Shown: piece after piece, positions 1 to 7,517 of the stretch | How positions within the stretch are numbered: the stretch's first letter is position 1 | Layout: the number at the start of each line of letters is the position of its first letter | Assembly (NCBI GenBank): GCA_017643845.1 | Contig: JAEPMR010000005.1 | Location: forward strand, 1-64,000 | Direction: 5' to 3' | DNA length: 64,000 nucleotides | Source of the DNA: Marivivens sp. | Lineage (GTDB): Bacteria > Pseudomonadota > Alphaproteobacteria > Rhodobacterales > Rhodobacteraceae | Notes under the pieces: generated by a model | What the model saw: only the letters and a program-made list of their open reading frames with translations | What the model was told of the DNA's origin: nothing | Databases searched by the model: none | Translations under genes and position numbers: made by a program

Positions 1-1
1 G

Positions 2-250
2 GTGCGCATGGGTGGTCTCGGGTATCGCATCGACATCAGCAAGCCGATTGGCGAGCGCATCTCCGATGTAACGCTTTTGGCAACCGGCGAGACGTTGGAT
101 GATGCAAAGTCCTATGTCGTCGCGGGGTGGGCCAGCGTCAATGAGGGCACCGAAGGCCCGGACATCTGGGATGTCGTTGAAAATCACATTCGCGAATTAG
201 GCACAGTTTCCGTCGGCACGAATACTTCGGTTCAGGTGACCGGTACCTGA
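2..250 (+). CDS. soxB: SoxB C-terminal end (partial), thiosulfohydrolase of the Sox complex
   Basis: This is the last 82 codons of a gene that begins before the window. The peptide (GGLGYRIDISKPIGERISD near its start, then VAGWASVNEG) resembles the C-terminal nucleotidase-type domain of SoxB, the dimanganese periplasmic hydrolase that releases sulfate from the SoxY-bound sulfone intermediate. The metal-binding N-terminal half is outside the window and cannot be checked. soxC follows after 19 bases, which is the canonical soxB-soxC-soxD order, so the assignment rests on both sequence and context. Confidence 0.85.
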   Translation: MRMGGLGYRIDISKPIGERISDVTLLATGETLDDAKSYVVAGWASVNEGTEGPDIWDVVENHIRELGTVSVGTNTSVQVTGT

Positions 251-269
251 CGGGTTGAGAGGATTGAAA

Positions 270-1535
270 ATGGATATGAAATTCAAAGGAACAAAACCGT
301 CCCGCCGCGCCTTCCTCTCCGGTGCGCTGGCCGCAGGAGGGGCCGCGGCAAGTGCCGGAATGGTGAAGGCGCAGGAAGCGGTCATTACGGAAAAGCAGCC
401 GTGGGCCCAATATCTGGGCGATGGCGTCGATGCTTTCCCTTATGGTTCTCCAAGCAAACACGAGGCGCATGTCGTGCGCCGCAGCGTGGAATGGCTAACG
501 GCAGATCCGATTTCGTCGGTGAACTTTACTCCCTTGCATGAGCTGGACGGCATCATCACGCCGAACGGTTTGTGTTTCGAGCGGCACCATGGCGGCATTG
601 CCGAGGTCGAGCCTGCCGATCACCGGATTATGATCAATGGACTGGTCGACAAGCCACTGGTCTTCACCATGCAAGACCTCATGCGCTACCCGCGCGAAAA
701 TCACGTCTATTTCCTCGAATGCGCGGCCAACAGCGGTATGGAATGGGCCGGTGCCCAGCTCAACGGCTGCCAGTTCACCCACGGCATGATCCACAACGTC
801 ATGTATACCGGTGTTCCGCTGCGCCTGCTGCTGGAAGAAGCCGGTGTGAAAACCAACGGCAAGTGGATCATGGTCGAGGGCGCGGATGCCTCCGGCATGA
901 ACCGCTCGATCCCGATTGAAAAAGCGCTCGATGACTGTCTCGTCGCGTTCAAGATGAATGGCGAAGCGCTGCGCCCCGAGCAGGGGTATCCGGTGCGTCT
1001 CGTGGTCCCCGGCTGGGAAGGCAATATGTGGATCAAATGGCTGCGCCGCATCGAGGTCGGTGATCAGCCGTGGCATGCCCGTGAAGAAACGTCGAAATAC
1101 ACCGATCTTTTCGAGAACGGACAGGCCCGCCGGTTCACATGGGAGATGGATGCAAAATCCGTCATCACCAACCCCAGTCCGCAAGCGCCGCTGACTCATG
1201 GCAAAGGGTGGACGGTTCTCACCGGCGTTGCTTGGTCCGGTCGCGGAACGATTCCGCGTGTCGATGTGACGATCGACGGTGGCAAGAACTGGCATCAGGC
1301 CCGCATGTCCGGTCCGAGCATGAACAAGTCGATGCACCGTTTCTATTACGAATTTGACTGGGACGGGTCACCGTTGCTGCTCCAGAGCCGCGCACATGAC
1401 TCCACAGGCTATGTGCAGCCCACCAAGAACGAGTTGCGCGCCATCCGTGGCGAGAATTCGATCTACCACAACAACGGTATCCAAACCTGGTACGTCAACG
1501 AACAAGGGATCGCCGAAAATGTCGAAATTTCTTAA
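270..1535 (+). CDS. soxC: SoxC, molybdopterin subunit of sulfur (sulfane) dehydrogenase
   Basis: The 421-residue protein belongs to the sulfite-oxidase family and forms periplasmic Sox(CD)2, which oxidises the SoxY-bound sulfane sulfur. A Tat signal is visible at residues 11-35 (SRRAFLSGAL, ending near VKAQ), as expected for an exported Mo enzyme. The Mo-ligating cysteine is C151 in FLECAANSG, and a sulfite-oxidase dimerisation domain follows from about residue 290. The ATG at 270 is preferred over an in-frame TTG at 255 because GAGAGGA lies about 7 bases before it. The gene overlaps soxD by 17 bases, suggesting translational coupling. Confidence 0.95.
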   Translation: MDMKFKGTKPSRRAFLSGALAAGGAAASAGMVKAQEAVITEKQPWAQYLGDGVDAFPYGSPSKHEAHVVRRSVEWLTADPISSVNFTPLHELDGIITPNGLCFERHHGGIAEVEPADHRIMINGLVDKPLVFTMQDLMRYPRENHVYFLECAANSGMEWAGAQLNGCQFTHGMIHNVMYTGVPLRLLLEEAGVKTNGKWIMVEGADASGMNRSIPIEKALDDCLVAFKMNGEALRPEQGYPVRLVVPGWEGNMWIKWLRRIEVGDQPWHAREETSKYTDLFENGQARRFTWEMDAKSVITNPSPQAPLTHGKGWTVLTGVAWSGRGTIPRVDVTIDGGKNWHQARMSGPSMNKSMHRFYYEFDWDGSPLLLQSRAHDSTGYVQPTKNELRAIRGENSIYHNNGIQTWYVNEQGIAENVEIS

Positions 1536-2781
1536 GATTTTCGCACCCGCAGGAGCAGGGGCCGCATCCGTTCTGACCCTCGCCTATGTCATGGCTGATC
1601 AGTTCGTCGTCGATGTTCCGGCACGACTGCGGGGCGCAGTGGCCGTGCAACCGGCACAAGCGCAAGAGCAGGCGCAGGAGACCCCCTCGCCGGAGTCGGT
1701 GCAGGAAACGGTCGTTGAGGTTGCGGCTGTGTCAGAACCGGCAGCGCCGAGCGTGACGGGTGGCTATGGTTTGGGACGTGAAGCGCACCCCGACGAGATC
1801 GCCGCGTGGGACATTGATATCCGTCCCGACGGGCAAGGCCTGCCTGCCGGTGAGGGCGACGTATGGACGGGCGAAGAGGTTTTCATCGAGAAATGCGCGG
1901 CCTGCCACGGAGATTTTGGCGAGGCGGTTGGTCGCTGGCCGGTGCTGGCAGGTGGCTGGGATAGCCTGCAGCACAAAGATCCGGTCAAAACGATCGGGTC
2001 CTACTGGCCCTATCTCTCGACCGTCTATGACTACGTCAATCGTGCGATGCCGTTCGGTTTCTCGCAATCGCTCGAACCGGACGAGATCTACGCAATCACG
2101 GCCTATCTCCTCTACCTCAACAATATCGTCGAAGACGATTTTGTCCTGAGCAACGAGAATTTCACCGAAGTGCGGCTCCCGAATGAAGGGAATTTCTATC
2201 TGGATGACCGATTGGAAACGGAATTCCCGGTCTTCGTTCGCCCTGAGATTTGTATGGAAAACTGCAAGGAATCCGTAGAAATCACAATGCGTGCAACGGT
2301 TCTGGACGTGACGCCCGAAGAGGATGGCACACCTGATGCCGAAGCGAGCACCGAGGAAGCCGTAGCAGAGACTGTCGAAGAAGCCTCTGCCGCCGACGCC
2401 ACCGCCGAGGCCGAAGAGCCGGCCACCGCAGAAATTGTCGTCACGTCGATTGATCCCGCTCTCGTTGATGAGGGAGAGGGTGTGTTTCGTAAGTGCAAGG
2501 CCTGCCATCAGGTCGGCGAAGGGGCGGCAAACCGCTCCGGCCCGCATCTGAACGGCCTTGTTGGGCGCGTTATCGGTGGCGTGGACGGTTTCCGCTATTC
2601 GGGTGTCTTTGCTGAAGCTCAGGCTGCGGGGGACGTCTGGACCAATGACTCGCTCTCGGCCTTCCTTGCTGATCCGCGTGGCGCCATGGCCGGAACAAAG
2701 ATGTCGTTCCGCGGCCTAGGCTCGCAGGACGAAATTGACGCCGTGATTGCCTATCTCACCAGCGTGGGAGGCGATCTCTAA
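1519..2781 (+). CDS. soxD: SoxD, diheme cytochrome c subunit of sulfur dehydrogenase
   Basis: The 420-residue protein is the electron-accepting partner of SoxC. Two heme-c motifs are present: CAACH at residues 126-130 and CKACH at 326-330. A hydrophobic N-terminal segment (about residues 8-26) looks like a signal or anchor, and a Gln/Ala/Glu-rich stretch (40-75) follows. An acidic Ala/Glu linker (about 265-305) separates the two cytochrome domains. The start at 1519 lies inside the end of soxC and begins MSKFLKIF; the open frame extends upstream to 1354 but that part is the shadow of soxC. It is slightly longer than typical SoxD because of the low-complexity regions. No soxE or soxF follows. 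Confidence 0.93.
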   Translation: MSKFLKIFAPAGAGAASVLTLAYVMADQFVVDVPARLRGAVAVQPAQAQEQAQETPSPESVQETVVEVAAVSEPAAPSVTGGYGLGREAHPDEIAAWDIDIRPDGQGLPAGEGDVWTGEEVFIEKCAACHGDFGEAVGRWPVLAGGWDSLQHKDPVKTIGSYWPYLSTVYDYVNRAMPFGFSQSLEPDEIYAITAYLLYLNNIVEDDFVLSNENFTEVRLPNEGNFYLDDRLETEFPVFVRPEICMENCKESVEITMRATVLDVTPEEDGTPDAEASTEEAVAETVEEASAADATAEAEEPATAEIVVTSIDPALVDEGEGVFRKCKACHQVGEGAANRSGPHLNGLVGRVIGGVDGFRYSGVFAEAQAAGDVWTNDSLSAFLADPRGAMAGTKMSFRGLGSQDEIDAVIAYLTSVGGDL

Positions 2782-2812
2782 CCAGTTCCTCCGGGCCGGT
2801 TCTGTCTTCGAT

Positions 2813-2826
2813 CTGATCCAGATCAA
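2813..2826 (+). promoter_or_regulatory. FNR/FnrL-like box upstream of the DUF302-hemA pair
   Basis: The sequence CTGATccagATCAA matches the FNR/FnrL consensus TTGAT-N4-ATCAA except for one base. It sits 60 bases before the DUF302 start and 510 bases before hemA. In Rhodobacter sphaeroides hemA is known to be FnrL-responsive, so the position is plausible. I could not find a convincing -10 at the spacing expected for a -41.5 activator site, so this stays tentative. Confidence 0.45.
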
Positions 2827-2885
2827 AGTGGGACCGGCCGAAATGCCCGAAAAGAGGCAGGCGGACAGACCTACGGGAGACATGA

Positions 2886-3326
2886 ATGATCAGAACCCTG
2901 ACAGCTGCGGCTTGTGCCATGGGCTTGAGTGCGACGTCACTTCAAGCGGATGGACATGCGGTGACCTATCCCTTTGACGGGTCTTTTGATGATGCGACGT
3001 TCAACATTGAAACGGCCATCGTCGGGCGTGGCCTTGTCGTCGATTGGGTCAGCCATGTCGGGGAAATGCTCAATCGCACCGGTGCAACCGTCGGCAGCGA
3101 TGTGGTGATTTTCGATCAGGCCGATATTTTCATGTTCTGCTCCGCCAGCCTTTCGCGAAAAATGATGGAGGCAGATCCCTATAATATAGCCCATTGCCCC
3201 TATGGCGTTTTCGCCTTTGAACGGGACGGGCAGGTCGAGGTCGGCTACCGTGTCATGCCAGACGGCGCGATGAAAGAGGTCGAGTCCTTGCTCGACGAAA
3301 TTGCCCGCGAAGCGGTCGAGTTCTAG
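2886..3326 (+). CDS. Exported DUF302 domain protein
   Basis: This 146-residue protein starts with a short cleavable-looking signal (MIRTLTAAACAMGLS, cleavage likely after SLQA at about residue 21). It then continues as a DUF302-type domain with the characteristic DVVIFDQADIFMF-like core and C-terminal NIAHCPYGVFAF segment. DUF302 proteins are small alpha/beta proteins often found near sulfur or redox genes; no biochemical role is established that I can assert. It lies between the sox genes and hemA, 9 bases ahead of hemA, so it is probably co-transcribed with hemA. Cys98 and Cys109 (approximate) are the only obvious reactive residues. Confidence 0.75.
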   Translation: MIRTLTAAACAMGLSATSLQADGHAVTYPFDGSFDDATFNIETAIVGRGLVVDWVSHVGEMLNRTGATVGSDVVIFDQADIFMFCSASLSRKMMEADPYNIAHCPYGVFAFERDGQVEVGYRVMPDGAMKEVESLLDEIAREAVEF

Positions 3327-3335
3327 GGGGGATCC

Positions 3336-4553
3336 ATGGACTATCAGGCTTTTTTCCGCACGCAACTGGACGATCTAAAGGACGAAGGGAATTACCGGGT
3401 CTTTGCCGATCTGGAGCGTCATCGTGGGTCGTTTCCGAAAGCACAGAACCACGGGTCTGGCGGGGACGTTACGATCTGGTGTTCGAATGATTATCTGGGC
3501 ATGGGCCAACACCCCGATGTGCTGGCGGCGATGCATGATGCCATCGACCGTGTCGGTGCCGGGGCAGGGGGCACCCGCAACATTTCAGGCACCACCCACC
3601 ACCATGTGCTGCTAGAGCGCGAACTGGCCGATCTGCACGGCAAGGAGGCCGCTCTGCTCTTTACATCCGGCTATGTGTCGAACTGGGCCACCTTGGGCAC
3701 TCTGGGCGCGAAAATTCCAGGTCTCGTCATCCTGTCGGACAGTCTCAATCACGCCTCGATGATCGAAGGCATCCGCCATTCCAAGGCGCAGAAAATCATC
3801 TGGAAACATAACGATCTTGCGGATCTGGAGCGTCATCTTGCGGCTCTTCCGCCCGAACAGCCCAAACTTATCGCGTTTGAGAGCGTCTATTCGATGGATG
3901 GCGACATCGCCCCGATCAAGGAAATCTGCGATCTGGCAGACCGATACAACGCAATGACCTACCTCGACGAGGTGCATGCGGTCGGCATGTATGGTCCGCG
4001 CGGGGCAGGGATAGCCGAACGCGACGGCCTGATGGATCGCCTCACGGTGATCGAAGGGACGTTAGGGAAGGCCTTTGGCGTTGTCGGCGGCTACATCGCC
4101 GCCTCTGCCGATCTGGTGGATTTCGTTCGGTCTTTTGCCAGCGGCTTTATTTTTACCACAGCCTTGCCACCGGCAGCCGCAGCAGGCGCCTGCGCTTCGA
4201 TCCGTCATCTAAAAGCCTCGGCCTTCGAGCGCGAACAGCAGCAGGCCCGTGTCGCGGAAGTGCGCATGGCGTTGGATGATATGGGGATTCCCCACATTGA
4301 AAACCCGAGCCACATCATCCCCGTGATGGTCGGCGATCCGGTGAAGTGCAAATATATCTCGGATGTGCTGATGCGGGATTACGGCATCTATATCCAGCCG
4401 ATCAACTACCCGACGGTGCCGAAAGGCACAGAGCGGCTACGGATTACCCCGTCGCCCGTGCATTCGGCCTCGGATATCGAACATCTCGTAGCGGCGCTGG
4501 GTGAGCTTTGGGCGCAGTGCCAGCTGGCACGTCAGCCTCTCGCGGCGCAATAG
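3336..4553 (+). CDS. hemA: 5-aminolevulinate synthase
   Basis: The 405-residue PLP enzyme condenses glycine with succinyl-CoA to 5-aminolevulinate (C4 or Shemin route of tetrapyrrole synthesis, typical of alphaproteobacteria). The alpha-oxoamine synthase fold is clear: [12 protein letters not shown] near residue 46, [17 protein letters not shown] at 74-90, the aspartate in DEVHAVG at 211, and the Schiff-base lysine K245 in EGTLGKAFG. Length matches the family. AGGGGG lies just before the ATG. It follows the DUF302 gene by 9 bases and ends in a strong hairpin terminator. The link to glycine fits the gcv and bhc genes further on. Confidence 0.97.
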   Translation: MDYQAFFRTQLDDLKDEGNYRVFADLERHRGSFPKAQNHGSGGDVTIWCSNDYLGMGQHPDVLAAMHDAIDRVGAGAGGTRNISGTTHHHVLLERELADLHGKEAALLFTSGYVSNWATLGTLGAKIPGLVILSDSLNHASMIEGIRHSKAQKIIWKHNDLADLERHLAALPPEQPKLIAFESVYSMDGDIAPIKEICDLADRYNAMTYLDEVHAVGMYGPRGAGIAERDGLMDRLTVIEGTLGKAFGVVGGYIAASADLVDFVRSFASGFIFTTALPPAAAAGACASIRHLKASAFEREQQQARVAEVRMALDDMGIPHIENPSHIIPVMVGDPVKCKYISDVLMRDYGIYIQPINYPTVPKGTERLRITPSPVHSASDIEHLVAALGELWAQCQLARQPLAAQ

Positions 4554-4591
4554 ACCGAAAATTCAATTAGAGATCATCACTCACGAACGGT

Positions 4592-4625
4592 AAGGTCCGG
4601 TGGTTTTCGCCGGACCTTTCTCCTT
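4592..4625. terminator. Bidirectional hairpin terminator between hemA and the SoxH-like gene
   Basis: AAGGTCCGG at 4592-4600 pairs with CCGGACCTT at 4610-4618 around a 9-base loop, and a T-rich tail (TTTCTCCTTTT) follows on the plus strand. The A residues preceding the stem give a short T run on the minus strand too, so it could serve both convergent genes. Confidence 0.8.
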
Positions 4626-5534
4626 TTAGGCCGCGACGAAACGGAATGCATCGCCTGCGCGCTCGGCACGCCCGATGCCGGGGAAGGGCAGGTGATACCC
4701 GATTATCGGCTTCCCGCTCGCCGCCAGTGCATCCAGCAGCGCGACCCGCGTTGCTGCTCCGGTTTCGGCGTCATGGTCGGAGGCCGAGGCCCAATCCGGG
4801 CGTTCGAAGGCGAGATGGTGGTTTCCAATCGCATCGCCAACTACCAGCAAGCTCTCGCCGCCACTTTCAATCTCGAAAGACATATGCCCCGGCGTATGCC
4901 CGAAACTCGCCCGCGCTGTGACGCCGGGGACGACCTCGTCGCCGTCCTCAAAGGTAATCAAGCGATCCTCGATTGCGCCAAGGTATCGAATGGCCCCCGC
5001 GACAAAGGAGAGTCGTTCGGGGCTGATTGTGTCTGGGGTTGCGGGGTCCAGCCAATAATCCCGTTCAACTCGGCCGATTCGATATTGCGCCTCAGGAAGC
5101 AGAAGATCGTCGAAATCGTCGAGCACACCCCAGAGATGGTCTGGGTGGGCATGGGTGAAGATGACGTCGGTAATTTCTTCGGGGTAAACATCGAGATCAT
5201 ACAGCGCGTCGATCAATTTCCCTGCCGAGGGCATGAAATTCGCGCCTGCACCCACATCGAAAAGAACCTTCCGGTCGCCTGCCTGAAGGAGCGTGACATT
5301 GCAATCAGGTGTGAGTTGCTCCGCGCTCAGCCCGTGGGCTTCGAGGATCGGTTGGACTTCCGCTTCGGTATGTGTCCCCAGCGCAAAGCTCTTGGGAAGA
5401 ACCAGATTTCCGTCGCTCAGGGTGTCGATCTGCAGATCACCGATCATCGCTTGAGCATGAGCACGCAATCCCAGCAGAGGCCCCGCTGCGGTCGCCGCTG
5501 CGCTCCATAGAAAGTGCCGTCTTGTGAGCCGCAT
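4626..5534 (-). CDS. Tat-exported metallo-beta-lactamase-fold hydrolase, SoxH-like
   Basis: The 302-residue protein begins with a twin-arginine signal (MRLTRRHFLW, cleavage near RAHAQA at about residue 29). The metal-binding THAHPDH motif gives H128, H130, D132 and H133, with further ligands in GHTPGH and VVGDAIGNH. This matches the SoxH family, a periplasmic metallo-hydrolase found beside sox clusters but not needed for core thiosulfate oxidation. The substrate is unknown; a thiol-ester or glutathione-type hydrolase role is only inference. It is convergent with hemA and divergent from the gcv operon. Confidence 0.8.
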   Translation of the reverse strand: MRLTRRHFLWSAAATAAGPLLGLRAHAQAMIGDLQIDTLSDGNLVLPKSFALGTHTEAEVQPILEAHGLSAEQLTPDCNVTLLQAGDRKVLFDVGAGANFMPSAGKLIDALYDLDVYPEEITDVIFTHAHPDHLWGVLDDFDDLLLPEAQYRIGRVERDYWLDPATPDTISPERLSFVAGAIRYLGAIEDRLITFEDGDEVVPGVTARASFGHTPGHMSFEIESGGESLLVVGDAIGNHHLAFERPDWASASDHDAETGAATRVALLDALAASGKPIIGYHLPFPGIGRAERAGDAFRFVAA

Positions 5535-5684
5535 GGATATCTCCCATCATTATATTCATATTTTAAATTATATTGCCCATACGCGCTTGGCAATCACTCT
5601 GTTCAAGTGCTGCATCTGCGATGTATCCCGTAGCATGCAGAAATGTGTTGCGGCTGAGTGGTCAAATCTCTTACACAAGGTCTG
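5535..5684. other. Divergent AT-rich intergenic region, SoxH-like gene / gcv operon
   Basis: About 150 bases between the start of the SoxH-like gene (minus) and the glycine riboswitch (plus). The part at 5545-5575 is strongly AT-rich (ATATTCATATTTTAAATTATA) and is the natural place for the two divergent promoters. No unambiguous -35/-10 pair or operator was identified by eye. Confidence 0.4.
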
Positions 5685-5835
5685 CATCACGGGAGAACTG
5701 GTTTACCAGTGCCGAAGGAGCAAGCGCCCCGGCAAACTCTCAGGCACAAGGACCGTGATGTACGTAAGACTCTGGAGAGTGGCGCCAAATGCGCCCGCCG
5801 AAGGGATAACGATCTCAGGCTGAAGGACAGAGGGG
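5685..5835 (+). promoter_or_regulatory. Tandem glycine riboswitch (two aptamers) upstream of gcvT
   Basis: Two consecutive copies of the glycine-aptamer core are visible. Aptamer 1 (5685-5760): P1 CATCACGG (5685-5692) pairs with CCGTGATG (5753-5760) and encloses GCCGAAGGAGCAAG, AAACTCTCAGGCA and AAGGACCG. Aptamer 2 (about 5770-5832): P1 CTCTG (5770-5774) pairs with CAGAG (5828-5832) and encloses CGCCGAAGGGATAACG, ATCTCAGG and TGAAGGACAG. The linker is about 9 bases. The element ends about 80 bases before gcvT, which encodes glycine cleavage, so it is expected to turn the operon on when glycine is abundant. Confidence 0.95.
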
Positions 5836-5915
5836 GCATCAACGTTCGGGCAATCCTGCCCGAGAATGGTGCCGAGCGATTCCATCATGCGCATCGGCAG
5901 GTCACAGGAGGTGGC

Positions 5916-7049
5916 ATGACTGATCTGAAGCGAACGTCCCTGTTCGACATGCATGTAGAGCTCGGCGCGAAAATGGTGCCTTTTGCGGGCTACGAGATGC
6001 CCGTGCAATATCCGATGGGGGTGATGCAGGAGCACAACTTTACCCGCCAACATGCAGGCTTGTTCGATGTGAGCCATATGGGGCAGGTGATCCTCCGGCC
6101 GCAGGAGGGCGGTACCGTCGCGGATGTGGCGCTTGCGCTCGAAAGCCTCGTTCCGGTGGATATCCTCGGTCTGAAGGACGGCCGCCAGCGCTATGCGCTG
6201 TTCACCAATGACGACGGCGGAATCCTCGATGATCTGATGGTCGCCAATCGCGGCGATCATCTGTTCCTCGTTGTCAACGCAGCCTGCAAGGATCAGGACA
6301 TCGCCCATATGCGGGCCAAAATAGGCGGCCAATGCGTGATTGAGGTAATCACCGACCGCGCGCTGGTCGCGTTGCAGGGACCAGCGGCCGAGGCTGCATT
6401 GGCCTCCATCGTCCCAGCGGCTGCCGATATGCGCTTCATGGATGTCGCTGTGATGGCCAGCGATTTTGGGCCGCTCTGGATTTCGCGCTCCGGCTACACG
6501 GGCGAGGACGGCTATGAGATCTCTGTGGCCGAGGATCAGGCGCGTGCGTTGTGTGCGGCGCTCTTGGAGCGCGATGATGTGGCCCCGATCGGTCTCGGCG
6601 CGCGGGACAGCCTGCGGCTTGAGGCAGGTCTTTGTCTCTATGGCTCCGACCTCGATCAAACCACCAGCCCAGTCGAAGCATCCCTGAACTGGGCGATGCA
6701 GAAAGCCCGCCGAACGGGCGGCGCGCGCGAGGGCGGCTTTCCCGGCGCATCCCGCATCCTTTCCGAGCTCGCAGCCGGCGCTGCCCGTCAGCGTGTCGGT
6801 TTGCTCCCCGAAGGCCGCGCGCCGATGCGCGCGGGAACCAAACTTTTTGACGCCGCCGAGGGTGGCGCGGAAGTCGGCGAAATCACCTCAGGCGCGTTCG
6901 GACCGTCGATCGGCCGCCCGATGTCGATGGCCTATGTGCAGACGGCTTCTGCCGCGCTAGGAACAGAACTGTGGGGTGAAGTGCGGGGGAAACGCCTTCC
7001 CGTCACGGTCGCGGATATGCCGTTCCGCCCGTCAACATACAAACGTTAA
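5916..7049 (+). CDS. gcvT: Glycine cleavage system T protein (aminomethyltransferase)
   Basis: The 377-residue tetrahydrofolate-dependent aminomethyltransferase takes the aminomethyl group from lipoyl-GcvH, releasing ammonia and forming 5,10-methylene-THF. Recognisable GCV_T features are [20 protein letters not shown] at the N-terminus, FDVSHMGQV, the folate-region [14 protein letters not shown], and [18 protein letters not shown]. The C-terminal barrel domain carries [13 protein letters not shown]. The ATG at 5916 is chosen because AGGAGG lies 5 bases upstream; the frame stays open further upstream through the riboswitch but that part is not coding. It is first in gcvT-gcvH-gcvP. Confidence 0.96.
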   Translation: MTDLKRTSLFDMHVELGAKMVPFAGYEMPVQYPMGVMQEHNFTRQHAGLFDVSHMGQVILRPQEGGTVADVALALESLVPVDILGLKDGRQRYALFTNDDGGILDDLMVANRGDHLFLVVNAACKDQDIAHMRAKIGGQCVIEVITDRALVALQGPAAEAALASIVPAAADMRFMDVAVMASDFGPLWISRSGYTGEDGYEISVAEDQARALCAALLERDDVAPIGLGARDSLRLEAGLCLYGSDLDQTTSPVEASLNWAMQKARRTGGAREGGFPGASRILSELAAGAARQRVGLLPEGRAPMRAGTKLFDAAEGGAEVGEITSGAFGPSIGRPMSMAYVQTASAALGTELWGEVRGKRLPVTVADMPFRPSTYKR

Positions 7050-7069
7050 GATCAACAGGAGACTATCTG

Positions 7070-7429
7070 ATGAAATATACTGAAGAGCACGAGTGGCTGC
7101 GCGTCGAAGGCGATCTCGTCGTTGTCGGGATTACCGAACACGCCAGCGAACAGCTCGGTGACATTGTTTTCGTCGAGCTTCCCGAAGAGGGCACTACTGT
7201 CGCCAAAGACGATGAGATCGTAGTGATCGAAAGCGTCAAGGCCGCTTCGGACATCCTCGCCCCGCTGGATGGCGAGATCGTAGAGGTCAACTCTGCGCTC
7301 GATGACAATCCGGCGCTGGTGAATGATGATCCTGTCGGTGATGGTTGGTTCTTCAAGCTGAAAGTCACGGATCTCTCCGCGATGGACGACATGATGGACG
7401 AAGCCGCCTACAAAGACTTCATCGGCTGA
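7070..7429 (+). CDS. gcvH: Glycine cleavage system H protein (lipoyl carrier)
   Basis: The 119-residue carrier shuttles the aminomethyl intermediate between GcvP, GcvT and the lipoamide dehydrogenase. It begins [14 protein letters not shown], a hallmark of GcvH, and the lipoylated lysine is K57 in [10 protein letters not shown]. Length is close to the usual 120-130. It lies 20 bases after gcvT with its own AGGAG site and is followed by gcvP, so it belongs to the same riboswitch-controlled operon. Confidence 0.97.
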   Translation: MKYTEEHEWLRVEGDLVVVGITEHASEQLGDIVFVELPEEGTTVAKDDEIVVIESVKAASDILAPLDGEIVEVNSALDDNPALVNDDPVGDGWFFKLKVTDLSAMDDMMDEAAYKDFIG

Positions 7430-7517
7430 ACGCATCCCGGGCTGCGCCTGCGGCCCTTCGATCATGGATGGCGCGCGGGCGCGCCATCTGCTTTCCCCCG
7501 TATCTAGAGAGGCCCAA

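Noticed and set aside
4692-5510. 272-codon open frame on the plus strand
   Set aside because: Antisense to the SoxH-like gene with its Tat signal and metal motif; no ribosome binding site or family similarity.
5658-5915. N-terminal extension of GcvT
   Set aside because: The frame is open, but it runs through the glycine riboswitch, has no GcvT similarity, and AGGAGG marks the start at 5916.
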